From contig JAWNGF010000003.1 of NCBI GenBank assembly GCA_037039685.1, positions 124,001 through 188,000 of the forward strand: 64,000 nt of DNA, read 5' to 3'. Made by a program: the position numbers and the translations under genes. Source of the DNA: Ceratobasidium sp. AG-K (lineage: Eukaryota > Basidiomycota > Agaricomycetes > Cantharellales > Ceratobasidiaceae). The stretch's first letter is position 1. Each line of letters opens with the position of its first letter. A model generated the notes under the pieces. It saw nothing but the letters and a program-made list of their open reading frames with translations. It ran no database searches and was not told the origin of the DNA. Positions 36,115 through 48,164 of the stretch are shown here, piece by piece.

Positions 36115-38299
36115 TCGACCACAAGTCTGATCTCCACGGCAGCGGAATATGAACGCAAAAAACGCTCGCCTCCGTAGCAGATCCGGTCACTAGCATAGCG
36201 CCCCCACCAGCCACAGCCTCTCCCAATCTCGCCACCATCGCCAATCTCCCACGTGATCAACCCAGGCGCCCACAGGATCTCTGAGTCCATCGTCCTCCAC
36301 AAGCCAATACGCGACTTCCTTACTAGTTACTTCGACGCTCTAAATAATGTCATCTGTGTCTCTGGATGGACTGACACCGCTGCCAATGAGTGCGAAAACA
36401 AACTGGCTGGAAAGGTCGGACTTGCTCCACTCATCCCGTTAATTTACCGCACTATCGTTCGAGCTCGTTGTAGGTGCAGGCACTTGAGTGGGCGCACATA
36501 TGGGAGGTGATGTGTCACTCGGTGTCGTGCTTTGGATTACTCCTGGGTCCAAGTCCTGCTGCCGAATAGGAGACGCTTGGCTCATCTTCGGTTAGTGTGC
36601 TACTACCAATTCTTACTGCCCTCGGAGGATGTCAGCCGCCATGCGGCAAGATGTAGACGTAAAATTTCAAGCACGTCCTCGTGGACTAACTACGCCATGA
36701 CGAGGAGGGTAGGTTCCTTCACGAGACCTCCTGATATTGATCTCCCAATGTCTTATTCGGCACGGCTTGGGCCGCCAGAACCTCGCGTTAGTCCCATTTC
36801 TCGATCACTCTGACCAGTTATATGATTTGTTGTCTTTTTATATTTAGCTTATATACCTTGCGCATCCGCTTACTGTGCCCTACTAGCCATTGTCCTACTA
36901 TCCTGATCCCAAGAACGTTGTGGAGTCCAATTTTCGACCCAACGCCGGTGTTCGGTAACTCGCCCCCAGCGGATCATGGTCGCACACGCGATATGTCACC
37001 GAAATTGAGCGCTTGGGCGGTGCAATAAGTTGTATAAAAATGAGTACGTATAGGAGGTTTCAGCAACGCGATGCACTAGCTATTTCCGGATCAATCCGTT
37101 CTCTAACTTACGCGAGACCTTTGACCTGTCTGCCCCACTTGGGTAATCCTTAGATCTACAGAATCCAGACTTTTGAATGAGCCCATCTGGACGTTGGGTA
37201 ATCAGGGCGTGCAGCCGAGCTCAACCCTCGGGGATCGCCTCGCTGCATCAAGGTCACCTCCCCCCTTCGACAGTGCGTTTACTTTTTCCGAGGGGTCCGA
37301 AGGTCAGATTTCAGGATCTAATAACATCCTCTACGTGAAGTTTGCAAACCAGACCGTGTATGCGTTGAACTTGAATAGTTCCACGCCTCCATCAATAGCT
37401 CCAACCTTCTCCTCGCTCAGCTTGGGCGAAACCATTGCATTGTACGTATGTATGTTCGGGGAGCTCATCAGAAACAGCTTGTTTGCGATCTTTTACTAAA
37501 CCTAGCGTATTGATCGAGCATTCTAGGGAGGTTATAGGGCTCAATTACGTAGGGATCAGTATAACTGATAGCAAATAGTGGGGGCACTAGAAATCTCTGC
37601 TACGAATAGGTAATCAGAATAGTAACCTCGCAAGGAGGCAGTGGGACAGAAGGAATTCGTCGGCCCCAAAAGACTTGGCGTGGAGTATATCAACCAATGT
37701 GCAATCTCATCCAGCTTTCATAGCTAGTCGTGACGAACAAATAATTGATAGCCGTGACACGTTCGTTGGAATAGCTCTCAAAATGCGCATGTATCAGCGC
37801 AGCAAATTTTGAATAGAGAGAAAGACTGCGCGGAGCAAGATGCTGGGAAATTTTGAGATCCGAAGCGAAATCCAGACGGCGTAGGGTAGCGAATTCTGCA
37901 GTCCTAGCGAAGGTCGTCGGGGGTTGCTTAACTACCGGGCAAAAATGGACCCTAGGAGCATTGGCTGCGACAGCTTTCTGAAAGTTTGAAAAAGTGGAAC
38001 TGACTGAGCTCATGAGGTAGACGTATCGACGATTGGTAGGTTGTGGGCAGCAGTCGAAAAAGGATGAAAGAAGAGACTGAGGAGCGACGGCTACAATCGG
38101 TATTGGGGATTGATTCAATTTACGCAAGCCTAAGTAAAGTCCAGAGCGTTGTCATAAGTAGCAACAGAGGATCCACGGGATGTACCAATAAGGGTGGTAT
38201 GGTAGAATATTTTGTGAAGCTCGAGCACGTTTGAGACAAAAGCTTGCGGATGAAATTCTACGCATAAGAGCAATAAGTGGCTAGTACTTAGATCAGTGC
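36115..38299. other. Intergenic, no gene supported
   Basis: About 2.2 kb. A minus-strand frame of 145 codons (37690-38127) and a plus-strand frame of 108 codons (37173-37499) are open but match nothing I know and have no splice or promoter support. The remainder looks like decayed unique sequence. The last part (from 38300) is the 3' flank of subtilase 2. Confidence 0.4.
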
Positions 38300-38693
38300 A
38301 CTGTTTTGCCAGACGTGTGGAAGTTGGAAGCATGAGCTGGCCAGCTGCAATCATGTGATTTGCGGAGCACACTCAGCATTGTATCCGCGGTGTTTGCCGC
38401 CTGATTTGGCAACGGAAACCCAGCTCGGAGCGCATTTCATTTCATTTTGTGTTCTGCCGGTTCTCTTCCGGGCTCAAGGGAAATTACGTTCGAGATTCAT
38501 GGAGCCTGGACTGTGGGTGTTACCAATCACAGATTTTACCTCTCTATATGCGAGGGGGCAAATTCTACTGGCGTGCGTCCTTAAACTAGCTGCAAGCCGA
38601 ATAATCTCCTTAGAGGAACTCACGCACAGCTCATACGAGGAATTCAATAACAAATCGAAATGAATTTAATCCCAATAAAAACAGTACAGCTAA

Positions 38694-41628
38694 TTACGCC
38701 CTCTTGACCACAACAGTAGGCGACGTCCAGACCTCATAATCCTCCTCCTTCTTGGGGTTACCCGTGATCTTGAGGGCACGGACCAAAATCTTGTACGAAC
38801 CATCGGGAATGGCGGTCCCGTTGGCAAAGGAAGTTACTTGGATGCTCGAGTAACCATTGTTGTCAGCAGTGTCTGCGAGGCTGTTGCGAGGGAGGTAGTC
38901 TTCTTGGTACAGGACACCAAGAGTCTTGACGGCCGCAAATGTGCCACCAGAGGCCGAGCCACGGTTCGGGAACAGCCAGTCCCAGATCGAGCGCTTCGAC
39001 AGGGTCGAGTAGGGTCCGGTCACGGGCTCGGAGCGCTCCTCGACCTCAACCTCGATCGAACGACGAGTGTTGGTAGTGACGTTGGCCTTGGAGTCGATCA
39101 GGTCAACCTGGAGACGAGGGGTGCCGGATACTAGGCGGTAGAGCACTAGGGGCGTGTCAGAGCCAGCCAGGGTGAAGGTCGCCGAACCGCCCTCGGGGAC
39201 GGGGTTGCCTTCGGCGTCGGTGATCAATGGGAGTTTGACGCCAAAGTAATCCTCAGTGTTATCAAGAACCTTAGCATCCTTGAGTTTGGCAGCGACACCG
39301 AGGTAGGTCGACTGGAGCGTCGAGTTGTCCGAGCCGACGGCCTTGATGTAGCCAGAGTACACAGGGAAATTTGACGCTGTCAGGCCCGTCGGAGGCTTGA
39401 TGGACACAATGACAGGAAGGGACCAGCCGGCGGGAACGGTAACCTTGTTGGGGACGATGGTCACCAAAGCGGCGTTGGAGACGAGCGGAACGGGGCCAAC
39501 TAGATGGATTGGTTAGTAACTTGATGACAAGCCAGTGAAATAACACTCACGGTTCGCCTCGATACCAGAAATAGTGTTGGCGGTTCCAGCAGCAACATGA
39601 CTCAGCGTGTACGTGACGCTCTTCTTGCCACCATTCTTGATAAGCAGAGTGTGGACGCCCTTGAAGTACGCGGTATCGTTCAATAAAAGCTCTGCGGGAA
39701 GAAGGCTGCCAGTATTCTTTATCGCATCATAGACATTGATCAGACCAGCGCCCTGATGTCCAGCAGTCTCGATAAGTGAGGTGTTTGAGGTGGTCTGCTT
39801 AACGGGGATGGCGGTGTTCTCAAAGATTGCGCGGGCAGCCTTGGATGTTGCGGCAGTCTTGCCGCGAATCTGGAGGAGCAAGGCAGAGGAGCCAGCGACA
39901 AAAGGAGTTGCCATCGAGGTACCGGACAAAATGGCGTAAGGGCCGAGCGGGACAGGATAGGTGGATAGAATCGAGCCTCCGGGAGCGGAAACGGCAGGCT
40001 TGAGGTACATGTCGTTGGAAGGACCGTAGGTACTGAAGGAGGACATCAGTCCGCCACCAGGTACGGGAGAAGTGGAAGGAGAATTGGGGAACGATATAGT
40101 GAGGTTCTGGGGAATAGCCTCTTGAACGAGGTATCGACCGTCTGCCTGGGTAATTAGTGTGGCGACGTATCCGCCAGTTGCAATGGAGCTGAGGGCTTGC
40201 TCGGCATTGTCGTATATCAAAAAGTACTTGGCCCCTTTTGCGGCGGCGTTGTCCAGCTTTGAGACGAATGTGCATGACCCGCGGCGGATAAGTACGACGT
40301 AGTTGGAGAGGTCAGGGGTGGAGGCGGGGAGTGGGTTGCAGGCATCGTTGGCGATGGTGACGTCGGCAGAAGTGGCATACAGAGGAAGGCCATCGGGAAT
40401 GGGAAGCGGTTCAAGCCCCTGGTAAGCGATTTTTCGTCCATTGGAGACGATAGCATTTTGGAGCTGGGAAACAGTGCTGCATGCGAGTCAGCGATTGCTC
40501 ATGATGCTCCATGCTCTACTTACTTGTCCACACTGCCAACCGAGATGACGCTGATACCAGTACCTGGGCCGGATGCATACCACGAGCCGTACGCACCATC
40601 ATTGCCTGCGGCGATGGTTACGATTCTGCCCTGGTCGGCGATTCTGCTCGCAACGACACCAGAGACGGCCTCGGTCCACCCGTCAGGTCCGCCGAGCGAG
40701 AGCGTGATGACGTCGTTGCCATCCTTGTAGGCGCGGAGAAGCGAGTCGATCAAAATATCATCGGGAACGGAGCCGTCGCAGCCAAAAACGCGGTAGGCGT
40801 TGATGCTCGATTCATAGGCAACACCGGAGATGTTGTAGGGGTTGTTGGGATCGGCACCGATGATACCGGCGACGTGGGTACCGTGCCCATTGCACTGATC
40901 AAGCGGCTAAAAAAGTGTCAACATTGCCTCAAAATATAACCAGTCGTAATTTCGTACATCATCGTCTGGAGCGGGAGGTGGTGTTCCGGTTCGCCCAGTG
41001 TACGCATCGCCGACAAAGTCATAACCGCCAATGACCTTGTTGCCCGGCCCGAACTTGCCACCGAGCGCCGGGTGGGTGTAGTCGATACCGGTGTCAATGA
41101 TGCCAACTGTGATCCCCTTGCCAAAGTAGCCTTCGGCATGGAGCTTGTCGACGCCGGTCATAACATGCGTGGAGAAGACATCATCGGGAGCAGTAGCATC
41201 GACCGCATCTACCGGAAGGATAATCTTGCTGATAGGCTTGGGAGCCGAGTGCAGGTAGATGGGCGTAATCGACTGCACCCCGGTGGCCTGTGCGAGCTTC
41301 AGCAGGTCGGCGTCGCTGCCGAGTTTAACAGCAGCACCAGTGAGGAGTGCGTCGGAGTACTCCTTGGTCACCGTCCAGATGGCGCCACGGCGGCGGAGGT
41401 CATGATAGAGTTCCTCGTGAGGGGTCGAGAATCCGCGCTTGAGGTGGGAGCCAGCAGAAAGCTCGACGATGTACGACTACGTAATCATAAGAAAGGTCAC
41501 ATGATCATCGAGCGACTGGGACGTACGTTGGCAACAATCGGAGCTGTCGAGGCATGCTTGACCGACTTGATGTCGACAGCGGCGGTGGCAAGCTGTGCGA
41601 CAGCAGCAGCAGCAAAGACGAAACGCAT
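38694..41628 (-). CDS. Secreted subtilisin-like serine protease 2 (S8, PA domain)
   Basis: Same architecture as its neighbours. Signal peptide MRFVFAAAAVAQLATAAV, I9 propeptide with SYIVELSAGSHLKRGF, Asp in VGIIDTGIDYTHP, His in GHGTHVAGIIG, oxyanion Asn in IAAGNDG, PA insert LIRRGSCTFVSKLDNAAAKG, Ser in SGTSMATPFVAGSSALL, then the beta-sandwich tail with SIEVEVEERSEPVTG and KRSIWDWLFPNRGS. Stop TAA at 38694. About 900 aa in five exons. No frame break. It is closer to subtilase 3 than to subtilase 1, and is head-to-head with subtilase 3 across about 3 kb. Confidence 0.92.
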
Positions 41629-41674
41629 GGCTGGAAAAAGCGACACCCACGACTTGCATGGCGCTCCCCCTCAG

Positions 41675-41696
41675 CTTAAATGGAATTGTGCACGTG
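41675..41696 (-). promoter_or_regulatory. Proximal promoter of subtilase 2
   Basis: Minus strand: CACGTGCACAATTCC then ATTTAAG. CACGTG (41691-41696) is 63 bp before the ATG, as in the other two paralogues. Confidence 0.55.
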
Positions 41697-42499
41697 ACTT
41701 AATTTCGACGACAATCCCGCACGCTTCGCTTCCTCACCGCGTGCACATGCATCCTCATCGCTTCTTATCTTACGGACAGCGATATCGCCTGTGTCGCCCG
41801 CATGGTTGCTGCCGGATATTCCAAGGATCTCTGACGATTATGGTCAATATAACCATGTATGTCCAGGATGTCGTGATCCTTCCAGTTCTCAAATACAGCG
41901 CTGTCCCGAGTGTGGGTTCTATGGCTTGAGCGTCAGGACTTCGGCATAGAAAGCCTATCTGGTTCTTTATTCGCCCTAATAAGCGGCCGTGGCGTGCTCG
42001 GCATGCGACAAATGCCAGCTGTCAATCATTATACCACACACTTTGGGCAATACATTTTCTGTCTTGTCGCTGATAGAGTTATGCGCCTTCTCGCTGGCAG
42101 GATTGTTAATTCGAATGGGTAAGTACTTGCGCGAGATGGAAGTGCAGATCACAACGCGGGTCCACAACTTCACCGCTTTCCCCATGCCTCATATCGAAGC
42201 CGAGGACACTTGTAGCGGATAACAAATCACTCATAAAGTCGAGCGTGTATGGCGTTGCGAGTCCCCCTCCCTGGATTGGGCGAGTATGAACTAAGTTCGG
42301 CCTTTCGAAGCGACTGGATATGATGTCATTTTAAGGGACATAATTTAACTTCTGACCTCAGGACCCTGTTTATGGGAATGCAATCGGGATGTTATAGCAC
42401 TTACTGCTGCATACAGGCCCCTCCCGACAGATCTCTCGTCAAATGCATCGCCGTTTCATTGCCGCGAGCACTGTTCTGGCACCAGATAATTTACAAGTA

Positions 42500-42850
42500 T
42501 TCGACCGCGAGGAAGGGGGACACCGCGGCACTTCTCATCGGACGATTGAGGATCCAAGCTCATTACTCAACGCTCCAGCTCAGTCATGCAAGCATCAAAA
42601 CTATTGCGCATGAAATCCATAGACATATGAGCGCTCACAGTGGGGGTTCATACAACCTCGCACTCGATTTTCTATCGAGTGGGTTACGTTTGATGTTGAA
42701 ATACACGTTCGAGATTCGGTTCGGCAGTACCTCGAGGAAACGGAGATCTACAAACCATTCAGCAAGCCGACAAATGACGTACGGGGACTGCTGTGAACGG
42801 CGGTAGCTTATGATGGGGGAGAAGGTTATGGCTATGAAACCCATTAGCAA
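42500..42850 (+). pseudogene. Relic of the DUF6535-gene C-terminus
   Basis: Translating this stretch with frame changes gives AHYSTLQLSHASIKTIAHEI, then FDVEIHVRDSVRQYLEET and YDGGEGYGYE. These align in order to AHYSLLELNHRSIKTITREI, FDVRRHVRESVWDYLQET and SDGGEGYKYE of the intact gene at 48165-52911. It contains an in-frame stop and at least one frameshift. Only the last ~110 codons remain, on the strand opposite to the intact gene. Confidence 0.75.
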
Positions 42851-44523
42851 TTTATACGTGCGACGAGTTCAGGGGAACAAAAGGAAATTGTAGCCGCATA
42901 ATGGATTGCTTCAAGGAATAATCAGCTGGTAAGTCCTCGGAAACCAAAATATGCGCATATATGCTAAATTAGATTGTTGCATGTATGTAGTGTTAACGTT
43001 GCGACATGTTTAATATGGTTAATAGCTAGTGGGCCGACCTGTGTCGCGATAAAGCGGTTGCGCATGTTTTGTCTGGACAGTCATCAGTGCGAGGTTCGAA
43101 AGATCAGTCGTAATAATGTTACATCAGTCTGTGATTATTACGGATAAAATTGAAGTGCGTCCTTTTACTATTTAGAAACACACTAGTGGAGATAGGACGT
43201 TTAGTGCCAAGAATATCGCGCACAGGATGCATGTGGCGCACTAAGGTGGGTTGCGGCATCCCGTAAGCCGAGATCACAGGAGCCAGAGATAAGGAGCCAG
43301 CCAATCGAAAGCTCAAACCCAACAACTTCCTATAACCCTAACAACAACCCCGACTTGCTTCTACTCGTCAAGAGGGACGCAAACTGAGAGGCACGAGCAG
43401 TATTCTCCCGAAGTGGATTTGCTCGAAGTCGAACCCAATGGAGAATCAGAAGGGCCAATGAGAAGTACAGATATTTATACCTCGGACTAGTTAGGCTGAT
43501 GTGTTCTTCAGGACAAGGGACAAGCGAGAACCTATCCGATGCTAATATGGGCGAAGCAAGAGGGCGTGATAGGGCGTCCCGGCATTGTTATAAGCCCCGG
43601 TCCGAGTCGGGTTATTGCATACAACCTCGCAGATATGAAAGATAAATGGAGAGAGTTTGCGAATCGGAGTCCGACTAGTGGATGCGCCCTTTGTGTAGCG
43701 GGAACCAGTTACCAGAGTCGCTGACTAGGGGGAGTCGGGAGTTCGCATCGTGAATTCAATATCACCGGCACCGGTCATGAGATACGGCCGCCGTGGCAAC
43801 AAGAGCACGCGCAATCGTGCTCATGTGTTTCTCCCGCACGAAAGCAATAATGTCAATCAAGGAACGAGCACATGCAAACCCAGTCATTATTTCAGCGGAC
43901 CGGGTGATATTCAGGGCGTCGATTTGCGCGAGTGGATCGAGTAATAATCCCGACGCAAATTTTGAGTCGGCTATGGGTGGTACAGCAGAGGTCTAGAGCA
44001 CGATTAGGTGGAGCAGGGCCGGTACTAAGCCAGGGCTGTATCACAGACTCAATATTACTAGGTACAGCAGGTTCTGGAATATGTCGGTGGGAAAGAGGAT
44101 GCCTGTGAGTCAGCCAGAGCAAGACCAGGGACGTAAGAGGATACGCCTAGCGCGAATTTCGAAGCGATCAAAGCATCTGTTACCATGGATGATGTTGACA
44201 GAGCGTGCAATTCTCGCGTACACGGAAATGGCAGACGTAATCGAAGGCTTGGTCCGCGCATCATGAGGTGGTATGCGCCTCATGTCGAGAATGGTAACCC
44301 TGGCCGACCGACGGCGGAATGAGATCGTGTGAATGGCCGACGGCGTGCATCGGTGGGCGGACGGCCATGGATCCGGGGTAGACGTCGGATGCCAAGTTGG
44401 AAGCGCATGCACGACTTGCTGCCACGCGGCGATAGCGTTCTCTGGAGGGGAAGAAGCGGTGAGGATGCATGTGGGGGAGAAGCGAAGCATGCGGGTCTGA
44501 TTTGTCGTCCCGTCATGAGCGCT
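42851..44523. other. Intergenic, nothing recognised
   Basis: About 1.7 kb between the relic and the subtilase 3 promoter. Open frames are short and mutually overlapping. The long antisense frame crossing into the subtilase 3 5' end is a shadow of that gene. Other family relics could hide here but I cannot align any. Confidence 0.4.
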
Positions 44524-44545
44524 CACGTGCTCAATTCTTTTAAAA
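44524..44545 (+). promoter_or_regulatory. Proximal promoter of subtilase 3
   Basis: CACGTGCTCAATTC followed by TTTTAAAA (44538-44545). CACGTG (44524-44529) ends 62 bp before the ATG, matching subtilases 1 and 2. Confidence 0.55.
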
Positions 44546-44590
44546 CGGGGTTTGCTCCCAAGTTGGATGTTGTGCATTTCCTTTCCAGTT

Positions 44591-47523
44591 ATGCGCTTCC
44601 TCGTGGCCGCCGCTGCTGTCGCGCAGCTCGCTTCTGCTGCTGTCGACATCAAGTCCGTCAAGCACTCCTCGACGGCGAAGACTGTTCCTGGGGTATGTGA
44701 CCGCTTACCAATGATTGAGTAATGGGACTCATGATTACGTAGTCGTACATCGTCGAGCTTTCTGCTGGCTCCCACCTCAAGCGCGGGTTCTCGACTCCTC
44801 ACGAGGAGCTTTACGATGACCTTCGTCGTCGCGGCGCTAGCTGGACGGTGACCAAGGAGTTCACCGACCCTCTCCTCACTGGCGCTGCGGTCAAGCTCGG
44901 TAGCGACGCCGACTTGCTCAAGCTCGCACAGGCCAACGGTGTCCAGTCGATCACGCCCGTCTACCTCCATGCTCCGCCCAAGTTTGTCAGCCACGAGAGC
45001 GTCGCCGCCAACCCTGTCGATGCGGTTGCCCCGAAGGATGTCTTCTCGACCCACGTCATGACTGGTGTCAACAAACTCCACAACGAGGGCTACTTTGGCA
45101 AGGGCATCAAGATTGGTATCATCGACAGTGGTATCGACTACAACCATCCTGCTCTCGGCGGCAAGTTTGGACCCGGCAACAAGGTCATTGGCGGCTACGA
45201 CTTTGTCGGCGACGCCTACACCGGCAACCCCGGAACTCCACCCCCCGCCCCGGATAACGATGTACGATAATAGAGTTGGCTTTTAGATTCACGTTTGACT
45301 GACTTTGCATCTGCAGCCCCTCGATGAGTGCAACGGCCACGGCACCCACGTCGCTGGTATCATTGGCGCCAACCCCAACAACCCATGGAACATTTCGGGT
45401 GTCGCCTACGAGGCGGAGATCAACGCCTACCGTGTTTTCGGCTGCGACGGGTCTGTTCCCGACGATATCCTCATCGACTCGCTGCTCCGCGCCTACAAGG
45501 ACGGCAACGACGTCATCACGCTCTCGCTCGGCGGACCTGATGGGTGGACTGAGGCTGTTTCTGGCGTTGTTGCGAGCAGGATCGCCGACCAAGGAAGGAT
45601 TGTTACCATCGCTGCCGGAAACGACGGTCAGTATGGCTCCTGGTACGCTTCCGGCCCGGGTACTGGTATCAGCGTCATCTCGGTTGGTAGCGTCGACAAG
45701 TAAGTCAAACTATTTTTATTCAAGACATCCACTAATCACTCTATTAGTACCGTTGTATCTCTCCAAAACGCGACCGTCTCCAATGGTCGCCAAATTCCCT
45801 ACCAGGCTCTCGAAAACCTGGCCATCCCTGCTGGCCTCGAGCTTTATGCCACTACAACCGATGTGACCGCCGCCGCCGATGCGTGTGACCCTCTACCCGC
45901 TTCCACCCCTGACCTCAGCAACCGTCTGGTCATTATTCGTCGTGGAACTTGCACTTTCGCCACTAAAATCGCCAATGCCGCTGCAAAAGGTGCCAAGTAT
46001 TTCTTGATCTACGACAACAGGGACCAATCCCTCGGCGCCATCTCGACTGGCGAGTATCCTGGAGCGCTCATCTCGCAGCAAGACGGTATCTTCCTCGTCC
46101 AGCAAGGCATCCCCCAGAAGCTCACCGTGTCTTTCCCTCACTCGCCTTACACCGCTGCCAACCCCAGTGGCGGATTGATGTCGTCGTTCAGCACCTATGG
46201 TCCTTCTCATGACATGTACCTCAAGCCCGCTGTCTCTGCTCCCGGAGGCGCGATCCTGTCGACTTACCCCATCAAGTTGGGTTCGTACGAGATTGCGTCT
46301 GGAACCTCGATGGCCACTCCATTTGTCGCTGGCTCCTCTGCTCTCTTGTTCCAGATCCTCGGCAAGAACGCTGCGACCGCCAAGGCTGCCCGCTCGATCT
46401 TCGAGAATACCGCTATCCCTGTCAAGCAGACTACCTCCAACTCTTCGCTCATCGAGACTGCTGGTCACCAGGGTGCTGGTCTGATCAACGTGTACGATGC
46501 GGTTAAGAACAAGGGCAGCCTACTCCCCGCCGAGCTCCTCCTAAACGACACCGCGAATTTCAAGGGCGTCCACACTCTGCTCATCAAGAACGGCGGCAAA
46601 CAGAGCGTCACTTATACCCTGAGCCACGTCGCTGCTGGAACTGCGAACACCATCAACGGTATCGAGGCAATCCGTGAGTATTTTTTGTGTTCGAATGACT
46701 CGATGACTGACATGTCCCTGAAGTTGGCCCTGTCCCCCTCGTTTCCAACGCCGCTTCCGTCTCGATTGTTCCTAACAAGGTTACCGTTCCCGCTGGCTGG
46801 TCCCTTCCCGTCCTCGTGTCGATCAAGCCGCCCTCTGGTCTCACCGCGTCCAACTTCCCCGTGTATTCTGGTTACATCAAGGCTGTCGGCTCGGACAACT
46901 CAACGCTCCAGTCGACCTATCTCGGTGTCGCTGCCAAGCTCAAGGACGCTCGCATCCTTGACAACACCGATGCGTACTTTGGCGTCAAGCTTCCTCTCGT
47001 TACTGACGCCGCGGGCGAGCCCGTTCCCCCCACTGGCTCGGCGACCTACACCATGACAGGATCCGACACACCCTTGGTGCTCTACCGCACTGTCCAGGGT
47101 ACCCCACTCATTCGCTTCGACCTGATCGACTCGAAGACCAACATCACCACCAACACTCGTCGTTCGATCGAGATCGAGGAGCGCTCTGAGCCTGTCAGCG
47201 GACCCTACTCGACCCTGTCGAAGCGCTCGATCTGGGACTGGCTGTTCCCTAACCGTGGCTCGACCTCTGGTGGCTCGTTTGCGGCCGTCAAGACTCTTGG
47301 CGTGCTCTACCAGGAGGATTACATTCCCCGCAACAGCGCTGCCGCTACCGCCGACGCCAATGGCTACTCTAGCCAACAGATCACTGCCTTTGCGAACGGC
47401 ACGGTCATTCCCAATGGATCGTACAAGATTCTGGTTCGGGCGTTGAAGATTACGGGCAACCCAAAAAAGCAGGAGGACTATGAGGTTTGGACCTCGCCTA
47501 CTGTTGTGGTCAAGAGGGCGTAA
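44591..47523 (+). CDS. Secreted subtilisin-like serine protease 3 (S8, PA domain)
   Basis: Start MRFLVAAAAVAQLASAAV, a signal peptide, then the I9 propeptide. The peptidase has Asp in IGIIDSGIDYNHP, His in NGHGTHVAGIIG, oxyanion Asn in AAGNDGQYG, a PA insert VIIRRGTCTFATKIANAA, and Ser in ASGTSMATPFVAGSSALL. The tail contains IEIEERSEPVSG and KRSIWDWLFPNRGS, and ends WTSPTVVVKRA. Introns near 44694-44742, 45263-45316, 45702-45748 and 46674-46725. Strong codon bias toward C-ending codons (CTC, ATC, GTC) suggests high expression. It is the least decayed copy and the best reference for the relics downstream. Confidence 0.93.
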
Positions 47524-48164
47524 GGGGTTTTGTTTAATTTTATTGTTTTGAACTCATGTATGGCGGCCTGAATGCATATATTCGGTGATTGAATGAGTAG
47601 TGTGATCGCAATGAGAGAATACAACCGCTGATATTTAAGGTAAACGAGGATGGCATACCGTACTATCTCATTAGAGTAGTCATTAGTGTTCTAGCGAAGG
47701 TCTAAACGGTCGTGCTCGAGCCTTCTCCCAGTCCGATGAGGGCTGTGGATATCATGTGTCTCGTCCACCTGGCAAACGACCTATGGCGGAAGCGGAATTT
47801 TGAGCTCAAGCCTCACCTGATTCAGTCCTCTCCAGAATTGCACTGAACTCCTGACAGTCGGCTATTTCGCCACTCGGCAGCGCACTATCTCTCGCACTTC
47901 CTTTAAAATAGTTGAGTTGCTGGTGAGTTTTGATGGACTGACACTTCCAACACCTGTATGTGCACGCAAAGTATTCGGACGGTTTGTCATCACGCTCACA
48001 CCCAAAACGATAATTAACGCGTATAGACCGAAGCTTAAAATACCACCATATGCATACAATATCGAACAGGTTAACGTCAGTAAGTAAACTCTATTCCAAC
48101 CGCTCCGTCGCCGTTGACTCGGTACTAATCATACTATCCCGAGTCGGTCCTGTCAATGTGATGG
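47524..48164. other. Tail-to-tail intergenic region
   Basis: Between the convergent subtilase 3 and DUF6535 gene. The first ~90 bp (to GGTGATTGAATGAG) is the subtilase 3' UTR; equivalents are visible after the relic at 54245 and near 63730. Nothing else recognised. Confidence 0.5.

Noticed and set aside
44110..45147. 345-codon antisense frame over the subtilase 3 5' end
   Set aside because: Shadow of a strongly codon-biased gene; similar antisense frames occur over all subtilase copies.
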